Below, piece by piece: positions 5,732 to 11,568 of a stretch of 14,808 nt of DNA (within the stretch, counting starts at the first letter, position 1; the number at the start of each line of letters is the position of its first letter). The DNA comes from JAWLBW01 sp041687475 (GTDB lineage: Bacteria; J088; JAWLBW01). The notes under the pieces are model-generated. The model did no database searches. It had not been told where the DNA came from and saw only the letters and a program-made list of their open reading frames with translations. The stretch is from positions 1 to 14,808 of the forward strand of contig JAWLBW010000096.1 in assembly GCA_041687475.1 (NCBI GenBank), written 5' to 3'. The translations under genes and the position numbers were made by a program.

Positions 5732-7381
5732 TTAGAAACCGGTCCAGACGATCAGGGCGTTCAGCACCGCGTTGAGCTGCCGGTTATCGGGGCGCGCAAA
5801 CTCGTTGCCGGTGCTCAGCTCCGACAGCATGCCGTAGTCGCCGCCGATGAACGGGCTGGTGTTCACCTGCAGGAGACCCGAGAAATCGGGGTTCTGCATG
5901 AGCACGTAGTGACCGCTGGCCGGCGCAAGCTCGATTCCGTCGGCGTCGAAGCCTGCGGGCGCTTCGGCGAACTCCATCCAATCGATGGTTTCATCATCCG
6001 TCCACGCGAAATGGCCGCTGTCGGTCGAAAGCTCGTGCTCGTACGTGATGAAGTAGGTCGTGGCGGTCGAGGCGTCTTCGAAGTAGTAATCGTTTACCAG
6101 CGTGCCGGTGGTGGCTTCGTCCTTGTACCAGTAGGGTAGGAGATGACGAATGCCGGTGAACTCGTCGAAGAAGGTGTTGACGTCGAGCGCGAGCGCATTG
6201 GGGAAGGCGCGAACGCCGAGAAGCTGCCCGAATGCCGAGAACTCGCGCATGGCGGCGTTGATGGGTTCGGCTATGGCAGCGGGGCTTCCGCTTCCGTCGA
6301 GGTTGCCCGTGATGGCGCCCAGGAAGTCGAAGAGATCGGCCGTTAACTTCGCGCTGATGGGGTAGGGAAAGGCGACTTCGACATCCTTGTCGTTAACCGA
6401 GAAGGTAACCTTGATGGCGTCGCCGCGGCTGAGTTGACCGTCGCCGTCGACGTCGCGAATGAGCGAAAAGCGATCGGCCAGCACGTCTTCACCGTCTACG
6501 CCGAAGCCGTGGGCAATCATGCCGAGCAGGCCCACGTTCGCCTTCGCCACGCCCTCGAGATCGTCGTCGCGGCCGGTAAGCAGGCTGAAGGCCGCGTGCA
6601 GCTCGTCACGGGCCAACGCCAGGGTTCCTTCATCGTTTACGGTAAGGAAACCCGGGCTTCGCTCGAGAACCTCGACGGCCGTCGCGAGTATGACGGATAT
6701 GGAATCGAAACGCATGTCCTCGGGAAGATCGATGACCAGATTCTGGCTGAACACCACGTCGACCACGCCCAGCAGAAGGTTGGCCACGGCGCCGAGGGTT
6801 GCCACGTCGCGGGCGGTCCAGTCGCCCTTCATGGCGAAGCTGTCGAGATCGCCGTAAAGGAAGGCGGCGATTCCGGGGGCCAACGGAACCTTCTTCAGGC
6901 CGATTTCTGCGTCGCCGTTGCCTTCGACAAAATAGTAGGCGGCTTCGCGAATGCCGCGCAGCGCCTCGATGATGGGGGCAATCACGAATTCGTACGATCG
7001 AATGTCGATGGGGGCGTGGGCTTCAAAAGCCGAAGCGCGTGCTTCGGTGAGCCGGGCGTCAAGGCCCGAGGCGGCCATGAACTCGGTCGGGCTCTGTTGC
7101 GGACGCAGGAAGCGCATGTATACTGCCAGCTCCTCGCCGAGCGCCTGCGTGTGCGCAAGGGCCAGGGCTCCGCAGGCCTGCTTGTCGGCCCCTTCGTCGC
7201 AGGTTGCCGAACATTCACGTACGGCAAGTGCCGGACTGGCGCCTTTCTCGACGGCCTCGAGGCAGGCGGTGGTTTCCTTGTTCTGCTTCGCCGCCTTGTT
7301 GAGGTCGGGCAGCTCGTCGCCGCCGCAGGCGTTGATCGAGAGTACGGCGGTAAGCGCCAGCGAGCCTGTCAGTACGCGCAT
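5732..7381 (-). CDS. Lipoprotein of unknown function with an EF-hand-like calcium loop
   Basis: A 549-residue protein I cannot assign to a family. The N-terminus MRVLTGSLALTAVLSINAC is a lipoprotein signal with Cys19 as the probable lipidated residue; Asn at -2 is unusual. The start at 7381 is chosen for its GGAG 6 nt upstream; an earlier GTG at 7393 would overlap that site. Four cysteines (40, 57, 61, 70) follow in the mature N-terminus and could form disulfides. Residues about 90-300 look alpha-helical. A 12-residue loop, DVDGDGQLSRGD (310-321), fits the EF-hand/dockerin calcium-binding pattern. The C-terminal part is rich in acidic and aromatic residues (LPYWYKDEATTG, YYFEDASTATTYF) and reads like a beta-rich domain. 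The gene is monocistronic with its own promoter and terminator and is divergent from the 7535 gene. It probably sits in the outer membrane facing the periplasm or the surface. Confidence 0.85.
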   Translation of the reverse strand: MRVLTGSLALTAVLSINACGGDELPDLNKAAKQNKETTACLEAVEKGASPALAVRECSATCDEGADKQACGALALAHTQALGEELAVYMRFLRPQQSPTEFMAASGLDARLTEARASAFEAHAPIDIRSYEFVIAPIIEALRGIREAAYYFVEGNGDAEIGLKKVPLAPGIAAFLYGDLDSFAMKGDWTARDVATLGAVANLLLGVVDVVFSQNLVIDLPEDMRFDSISVILATAVEVLERSPGFLTVNDEGTLALARDELHAAFSLLTGRDDDLEGVAKANVGLLGMIAHGFGVDGEDVLADRFSLIRDVDGDGQLSRGDAIKVTFSVNDKDVEVAFPYPISAKLTADLFDFLGAITGNLDGSGSPAAIAEPINAAMREFSAFGQLLGVRAFPNALALDVNTFFDEFTGIRHLLPYWYKDEATTGTLVNDYYFEDASTATTYFITYEHELSTDSGHFAWTDDETIDWMEFAEAPAGFDADGIELAPASGHYVLMQNPDFSGLLQVNTSPFIGGDYGMLSELSTGNEFARPDNRQLNAVLNALIVWTGF

Positions 7382-7426
7382 GACTATCTCCACGGAAGAG
7401 GCTGAGAACCGGTCAGTCGGCGGTTC

Positions 7427-7456
7427 ATTAAAACATGGTTACAAAGTCGGCGGCAA
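7427..7456 (-). promoter_or_regulatory. Promoter of the 549-residue lipoprotein gene
   Basis: On the minus strand TTGCCG (7456-7451, 4/6) and TTTAAT (7432-7427, 5/6) are separated by 18 bp. The -10 is preceded by TGT, an extended -10 element. It lies 45 nt upstream of the start codon. Confidence 0.6.
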
Positions 7457-7508
7457 GCCCCTTGGCGGCCGCTGAGAAACAAAGTTGAGCGGCACCTATT
7501 GACAAAGT
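7441..7508. promoter_or_regulatory. Three ACAAAGT heptamers, candidate shared operator of two divergent genes
   Basis: ACAAAGT occurs at 7441-7447, 7479-7485 and 7502-7508, all in the same direction. The first lies in the spacer of the lipoprotein promoter, and the third overlaps the TTGACA -35 element of the plus-strand gene. Three exact copies in 68 bp of intergenic DNA are unlikely by chance. The binding protein is unknown and the operator role is inference. Confidence 0.4.
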
Positions 7509-7528
7509 TTTCCCATGCGTGCTAAATG
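7499..7528 (+). promoter_or_regulatory. Promoter of the 7535 gene
   Basis: A perfect -35 TTGACA (7499-7504) is followed 18 bp later by TAAATG (7523-7528), a weak -10, with TGC directly before it as in extended -10 promoters. Transcription would begin at about 7534-7536, on or next to the ATG at 7535, so the mRNA may have little or no leader. Confidence 0.55.
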
Positions 7529-7534
7529 TGGGCC

Positions 7535-8062
7535 ATGTCGAAACAAACCCAGCCCCTGTTCCGATTTGATTTGTTCCGGGTAAGTCCGGAAAAATACGAT
7601 GCCCATTGCAGGCGAATTGAGACTCGCCTGAAGGAATCGGGCGTCTACAACCACCTCGATTTTGCTTCCCGTCAGGAAGCGATCGTCAAAGCCGCGCAGA
7701 AGGAATACCCCTGGAAGGCCCAACGCTGCGGTTGGGTGCAGGTCGAGCTTGAAGGATCGAGTTTCGTGGCGACCCTGCATCTGGCCGACGACGCGGGGCC
7801 GTCGATCGTAGAGAAAGCGCTGCCCACCGCCGAACGCGAGCGCTACGAACTGGCGACGCTTACCGAAGAGCCCGAGGCCATTCGTGAGGCGCTCTACGGC
7901 GTGGCCAAGTGGGCCGATCGCGCCGTTCCGGCAAGCGTGTACGTCGACTCCGACCATTACGAAATGCTGGTCGAGCGGTTCGACCTCAAGCGCTTTCGCG
8001 CAGACTTTCTCTTACGCGCGCCCGGGCATCATCCGGTCGAGCGGCCGCGTTACTGGAACTGA
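7535..8062 (+). CDS. Hypothetical protein, family not recognised
   Basis: A 175-residue soluble protein (MSKQTQPLFRFDLFRVSP...) with no signal peptide or membrane segment. It is rich in charged residues and looks mixed alpha/beta. Notable segments are GWVQVELEGSSFVATLHLAD (possible strands), a Glu-rich helix around PTAERERYELATLTEEPEAI, and a conserved-looking tail, RAPGHHPVERPRYWN. I recognise no catalytic motif. The start at 7526 (MWAM...) would overlap the -10 element of the apparent promoter, so 7535 is preferred although it has only GTGGG close upstream. A strong terminator follows at 8097. Codon use resembles that of neighbouring genes, the frame is long and uninterrupted, and it has its own promoter and terminator, so it is very probably real. 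It is divergent from the 549-residue lipoprotein gene and may share its control region. Confidence 0.8.
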   Translation: MSKQTQPLFRFDLFRVSPEKYDAHCRRIETRLKESGVYNHLDFASRQEAIVKAAQKEYPWKAQRCGWVQVELEGSSFVATLHLADDAGPSIVEKALPTAERERYELATLTEEPEAIREALYGVAKWADRAVPASVYVDSDHYEMLVERFDLKRFRADFLLRAPGHHPVERPRYWN

Positions 8063-8096
8063 ACGCGCCTGCAACAGGTGAAGATTTCTGCTAAAT

Positions 8097-8128
8097 CAGG
8101 GGGCCGAGAGGCTCCCTGTTTTCTTTCT
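8097..8128 (+). terminator. Rho-independent terminator of the 7535 gene
   Basis: The hairpin pairs CAGGGGGCC with GGCTCCCTG (9 bp, one G-U pair) around a GAGA tetraloop, followed by TTTTCTTTCT. It begins 34 bp after the stop codon. Confidence 0.92.
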
Positions 8129-8180
8129 GGGGGAAGCCTTTTTCAGGGGAAACCTGGGAAGGGCACTATTCGGGGAAAGC

Positions 8181-8207
8181 AAGAAGAAGCGCCTTCCACC
8201 TTCGGCG
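8181..8207 (-). terminator. Possible weak terminator of the HD gene
   Basis: Just after the HD stop codon, the minus strand reads CGCC-N10-GGCG followed by CTTCTTCTT. The 4-bp stem is short and the T-run is interrupted, so this is only a candidate. Confidence 0.3.
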
Positions 8208-8211
8208 TGTT

Positions 8212-9510
8212 TCAGACGTTGGCGGCCTTGAGCGCGGCTTCGACGTGGGGGCGGGCCTCGGCGGGAAAGCAGGCGTAGGTATGGCGCACGGCCCGGTTGG
8301 CAAGGGTCCGGAAGACATAGGATACTTCCGAGAGCTTCTTGAGGCCGCCCTCGGTGAGAAGCCAGACATCTTCACCCGGCTTGTTCTCCAGCGCCAGCAC
8401 ATCGTGGTAGGGAATGTCGCGCGCCTGATCGACAGCGGCATACAGATCGGGGTCGAAGCCCGCCTCGGCCACCCCGACGCGCATGGCTTCGATACGCCGG
8501 GTCAGTTGCTCTTCGTCGCACTCGCTCCAGTCTACGGTCAGGAAGAGATTTCGCGTGGTCAGCCTGCGGCAGAGGTCCCGAAGCACGGGATCCGAGGCAT
8601 GCTTTCCCCACTGGCGGAAGAGCCCCAGCAACAGAAAATCGTCGAGATCGAGGTAGTCTTCCAGCGAGGGTTGGCGTCCGGCGGCGGCAGCCCGCAGGCC
8701 GGGTGGGGTATCGGAAGGAGGCTCGATCTGCGTCAACCGGCGGAAGACCGATTTGGCCAGGGCGTCGGCCGAGCGGCAGGTCGGGTGGAAGTAGACTTGC
8801 CGGTACATATAATGGCGCCCGAGCAGATGCTGTTCGAGGGTGTGCAGGCCGCGCCCGGCGTCGACGGCCAGCGAGCGTTCGACGCGCGCCCCCGCCTCGA
8901 TATCGGTCAGCGTCATGGAATGCAACAGCCACTCGATGTCGAACTGCCCGTACTGGGCACCGGTCATGCGGCTGTCGCGCAGCAGATAGTCGAAGCGATC
9001 GACGTCGAGCTGGCTCGACACGATTTGCACTACATAGAGCGGGCGGTATTTTTTTCGCAGCACGTCGGCGATGCGTTGGGGCAGGGCGCTGTCGTAGCGC
9101 GCCAACAGACGGTAGATATCGGTTTCCGGATTGGTAATGATGTCGACACCCCACGCTTCATGCGACCGGGCATCGGGAAACACGCTCTCGTATAGATGCG
9201 AAAACGGTCCGTGACCGATGTCGTGCAGCAGGGCGCCAACCATGGCGGCCGTTCGATCATCGGGTGCGATATCGTGGGTGCGGTCGAGGCTGTCGAGCAG
9301 CCGCCCGGCCAGGTGGCATGCGCCGAGCGAATGGGTAAAGCGGCTGTGTTCGGCGCCGGGAAAGGCTACCCAGGCAAAGCCCATCTGGCGAATGTTGCGC
9401 AGGCGCTGCAGGGTAACCGTCTTCAGCAGGTCGATGACGATGCGATCCTTTCGCGCGTCGAAGGAAATGACGTCGTGAATAGGGTCGCGAATGATTTTCT
9501 GGTTGCCCAT
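8212..9510 (-). CDS. HD-domain phosphohydrolase (COG1078, YwfO/SAMHD1-like)
   Basis: A 432-residue cytoplasmic metal-dependent phosphohydrolase. The N-terminal KIIRDPIHDVISFD matches the usual opening of this family (DPIHGxI). The HD metal ligands are visible: His60 (RFTHSLGACHLAG), His96-Asp97 (ALLHDIGHGPFSH) and a downstream Asp at 169 or 171 (SSQLDVDRFDYLLRDS). The last segment is a strong signature of the SAMHD1/YwfO branch, whose members hydrolyse (d)NTPs. Length fits this family (about 430-460). It is a single gene between two plus-strand genes. The ATG at 9510 has no good Shine-Dalgarno sequence but begins the conserved N-terminus (MGNQKIIRDPIH). Substrate specificity (dNTP or another nucleotide) cannot be settled from sequence alone. 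Confidence 0.9.
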   Translation of the reverse strand: MGNQKIIRDPIHDVISFDARKDRIVIDLLKTVTLQRLRNIRQMGFAWVAFPGAEHSRFTHSLGACHLAGRLLDSLDRTHDIAPDDRTAAMVGALLHDIGHGPFSHLYESVFPDARSHEAWGVDIITNPETDIYRLLARYDSALPQRIADVLRKKYRPLYVVQIVSSQLDVDRFDYLLRDSRMTGAQYGQFDIEWLLHSMTLTDIEAGARVERSLAVDAGRGLHTLEQHLLGRHYMYRQVYFHPTCRSADALAKSVFRRLTQIEPPSDTPPGLRAAAAGRQPSLEDYLDLDDFLLLGLFRQWGKHASDPVLRDLCRRLTTRNLFLTVDWSECDEEQLTRRIEAMRVGVAEAGFDPDLYAAVDQARDIPYHDVLALENKPGEDVWLLTEGGLKKLSEVSYVFRTLANRAVRHTYACFPAEARPHVEAALKAANV

Positions 9511-9533
9511 ATCGCCAAGGGGAGAAAAGCATT

Positions 9534-9562
9534 ACGGTATCAGCTCATTCGGCAATCCTCAA
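9534..9562 (-). promoter_or_regulatory. Candidate promoter of the HD gene
   Basis: On the minus strand TTGAGG (9562-9557, 4/6) and TACCGT (9539-9534, 3/6) are separated by exactly 17 bp, 23 nt before the start codon. The -10 region reads GATACCGT, the same octamer as in the CheY-like/queD region. Confidence 0.4.
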
Positions 9563-9623
9563 TCCATAAGCCTTCAATTCCCCACCATTCCGAAAGGGGA
9601 GGTCACGGCCGGGCGACCGTTAA

Positions 9624-9652
9624 TTGACCAGCCGTATTGTTCCCGTTAGGAT
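9624..9652 (+). promoter_or_regulatory. Sigma-70-type promoter of the propeller lipoprotein gene
   Basis: TTGACC (9624-9629, 5/6) and TAGGAT (9647-9652, 4/6) are separated by 17 bp. The start codon is 32 nt downstream of the -10, and a ribosome-binding site AGGAG (9671-9675) sits 9 nt before it. Confidence 0.7.
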
Positions 9653-9684
9653 GATGTGGATCTGGTCTTCAGGAGAAGGGGCTC

Positions 9685-11118
9685 ATGGTAAATCGTTCAT
9701 TCAGTGTATGGTTCGCAGGGGCGGCTATGCTTCTTTCGGCATGCGCCGACGAGACGGAGCAGGACCGAACATCGAAGGTGAAGCAGCCTGCGGGGCAGCC
9801 GGTCATCGAGATCACTTCGCACTCCGACGGCGAGAGGATTCTTGGTTCTCGCGAGATTACATTTGCGGGAACGCTGACAAGTCCCTCGGAGATCACCGGC
9901 GTCACCCTTATGCTTGGCGACGTAACAGCGCCCGTGACGTGGGATCAGGCTACATTTTCGGCAGCCCTTTCTCTGGCCAACCGTGGCAACAGCATTTCGG
10001 TTGCCGCCGCCAATGCGGCCGGCGAAACGACGGCCGTTACGCTGGAAGTCAGTTATCCCTTCCTGACCTTTGAGAGCGGCCAGAATGCTTCTCTGGTTAT
10101 CGGGCAGCCCGACTTTGAGTCTTCCGACACAGGCACCGGCGCAGACCAGATGATGTCGCCGTGGGGGCACGCCGCGTACGCCGGGGGCATTCTTTACTTG
10201 CCCGATTATGGTGCGAACCGCGTGCTGGGATTCTCGTCGGTTCCGTCGGCAAACGGCGCAAGTGCCGACTTCGTACTCGGGCAGGCCGACTTCGGCCTTG
10301 ACGTCAGCGGCTACGCTCGCGACCGCATGGATCAGCCCGCCTCGGTGTCGGCCGACGGCGATAAGATGGCCGTGGCCTTGCAGACTGAGCGTGTCTTTCT
10401 CTATTTTTCACTACCGCAAGCGACGAATGCGCTTCCCGACGTTATCGTCGGGCAGCCGTCGTTTACCGGTACCGAAAGCAACTGCTCGGCAGGCCGCTTG
10501 AACAACATCAATTCCGTACGCCTGGTCAATAACAAGTTGCTGGTTGCAGACTCGAACAATCACCGTGTGATGATCTGGAACTCGCTGCCCACCCAGGACG
10601 GCGAAGATGCCGACCTTGTGCTCGGGCAGAGTGACTTTTCTACCTGCTCGGCGGGAACCGGCCCGAACGGAATGCGCTACCCGAACGATGTCTGGAGCGA
10701 CGGCAAACGTGTTGTCGTAGCCGACTCGAGCAACGATCGCGTGCTCATCTGGAATACGTTTCCGACCGAGAACGGGCAGGCTCCCGATCTGGTGCTCGGT
10801 CAGAAAGATCTGAACGCGAGCGGGTCTTACGCCACTTCGGCATCTACGTTCGATTGGCCCGCGTACGTAGCCTCGAACGGCAACCAGCTGTTTCTTGGCG
10901 ACTGCGGTCATCGCGTTCTCGTCTGGAACTCGTTTCCCTCGGCCAACAGCGCTCCGGCCGACCGGGTGCTCGGTCAGGGTTCCTTTACGGGCACCGACAA
11001 CCTCACCACGCGTTCTACCATGGACTGCCCCTCGGGTTTCGCCTTCGTCGGCGACGAGCGGCTGCTTGTTACCGACTGGGGCGGCGTGCGCTATCTCATG
11101 TTCAAGTCGCTTGAATAG
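9685..11118 (+). CDS. Lipoprotein with six 58-residue repeats, NHL/beta-propeller type
   Basis: A 477-residue lipoprotein. MVNRSFSVWFAGAAMLLSAC ends in a lipobox (LSAC) with lipidated Cys20. Residues about 38-125 form an Ig-like beta domain (PVIEITSHSDGERI ... ITFAGTL). Six repeats then follow, each marked by a (A/P)D-x-VxGQxDF-like motif at Gln141, 200, 257, 315, 373 and 431, giving intervals of 59, 57, 58, 58 and 58 residues. Between the motifs are NHL-like strands such as LLVADSNNHRVMIWNSLP and VVVADSSNDRVLIWNTFP. Six repeats suggest a six-bladed propeller, with the C-terminal SLE or the N-terminal strand closing the last blade. NHL propellers usually mediate binding rather than catalysis. 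The start is supported by AGGAG at 9671 and a good promoter. The ligand is unknown; a location in the outer membrane is inferred. Confidence 0.9.
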   Translation: MVNRSFSVWFAGAAMLLSACADETEQDRTSKVKQPAGQPVIEITSHSDGERILGSREITFAGTLTSPSEITGVTLMLGDVTAPVTWDQATFSAALSLANRGNSISVAAANAAGETTAVTLEVSYPFLTFESGQNASLVIGQPDFESSDTGTGADQMMSPWGHAAYAGGILYLPDYGANRVLGFSSVPSANGASADFVLGQADFGLDVSGYARDRMDQPASVSADGDKMAVALQTERVFLYFSLPQATNALPDVIVGQPSFTGTESNCSAGRLNNINSVRLVNNKLLVADSNNHRVMIWNSLPTQDGEDADLVLGQSDFSTCSAGTGPNGMRYPNDVWSDGKRVVVADSSNDRVLIWNTFPTENGQAPDLVLGQKDLNASGSYATSASTFDWPAYVASNGNQLFLGDCGHRVLVWNSFPSANSAPADRVLGQGSFTGTDNLTTRSTMDCPSGFAFVGDERLLVTDWGGVRYLMFKSLE

Positions 11119-11145
11119 CGGGCAGGTGTCTTGCCTGATATCGTC

Positions 11146-11180
11146 AGAGCCGCTGGAACTCCAGCGGCTCTTCTTCTTCG
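11146..11180 (+). terminator. Rho-independent terminator of the propeller lipoprotein gene
   Basis: An 11-bp perfect stem (AGAGCCGCTGG with CCAGCGGCTCT, AACT loop) is followed by TCTTCTTCG, 27 bp after the stop codon. The U-run is interrupted by C, but the stem is strong. Confidence 0.85.
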
Positions 11181-11463
11181 CTCATTCGTGAAGACGAGCC
11201 ACCTATCATTCCGAACCCGCCCGCAGAACGGGGGCAAGTGGGCAGGGTGAGGAATCCCTTCCGGCCGATAGCGGCGGGAGGCCGTGCAGCACGTCTCCGC
11301 AGGTCTGAAGGTCCGCAGGTCTGAAGGTCTGACGGTCTGCCGGTCTGAAAGTCAGACAGTCGATCGGTTAGCCGCCCGCCCGTCAGCACGCACTTCCCCT
11401 CGCCCCATCGCGTGCTCGCTCCATCGACGTCCGGTCGTGATCGACGGCAAGCCGCGAGCCACG
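11181..11463. other. Gene-free stretch before the ileS promoter
   Basis: About 280 bp with no supported gene. The open frames in it are short, Arg/Pro/Ser-rich and lack ribosome-binding sites. The main content is the octamer array at 11297-11368. No tRNA, T-box or other RNA family is recognisable. Confidence 0.6.
11297..11368. repeat. Degenerate 8-bp tandem repeat, nine units
   Basis: Nine contiguous octamers read CCGCAGGT, CTGAAGGT, CCGCAGGT, CTGAAGGT, CTGACGGT, CTGCCGGT, CTGAAAGT, CAGACAGT and CGATCGGT. The first four form two identical 16-bp units, and divergence grows toward the ileS side. Similar octamer arrays occur between genes in diverse bacteria and are often misread as genes for repetitive SDLQT-type peptides. 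Here they lie in an intergenic region about 95 bp upstream of the ileS promoter. Confidence 0.85.
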
Positions 11464-11492
11464 TTGACACTCCCCCCGTGCTCACCTACACT
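11464..11492 (+). promoter_or_regulatory. Sigma-70-type promoter of ileS-lspA
   Basis: A perfect -35 TTGACA (11464-11469) and a -10 TACACT (11487-11492, 4/6) are separated by 17 bp. The predicted leader is about 70 nt, too short for a T-box, and contains the self-complementary CGCCGCGCGGCG (11531-11542). Confidence 0.75.
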
Positions 11493-11568
11493 GATAAGTT
11501 TCATTCTCCTACGCAGACAGGGCTTTCCGGCGCCGCGCGGCGGCGGTTCCCCATAAGGGTGTCTTTTC

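Noticed and set aside
6434..7405. A 323-residue open frame antisense to the 549-residue lipoprotein
   Set aside because: The minus-strand gene has a lipoprotein signal, Shine-Dalgarno sequence, promoter and terminator. The antisense frame has none of these.
8245..9195. A 316-residue open frame antisense to the HD gene
   Set aside because: It is a shadow of the HD phosphohydrolase, whose HD motifs are intact.
11144..11485. A 113-residue minus-strand frame containing an SDLQT-like repetitive peptide
   Set aside because: It is the translation of the intergenic octamer array and the neighbouring terminator, with no ribosome-binding site.
11493..11568. A T-box or other riboswitch in the ileS leader
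   Set aside because: The leader predicted from the promoter is about 70 nt and shows no T-box sequence or terminator/antiterminator pair.
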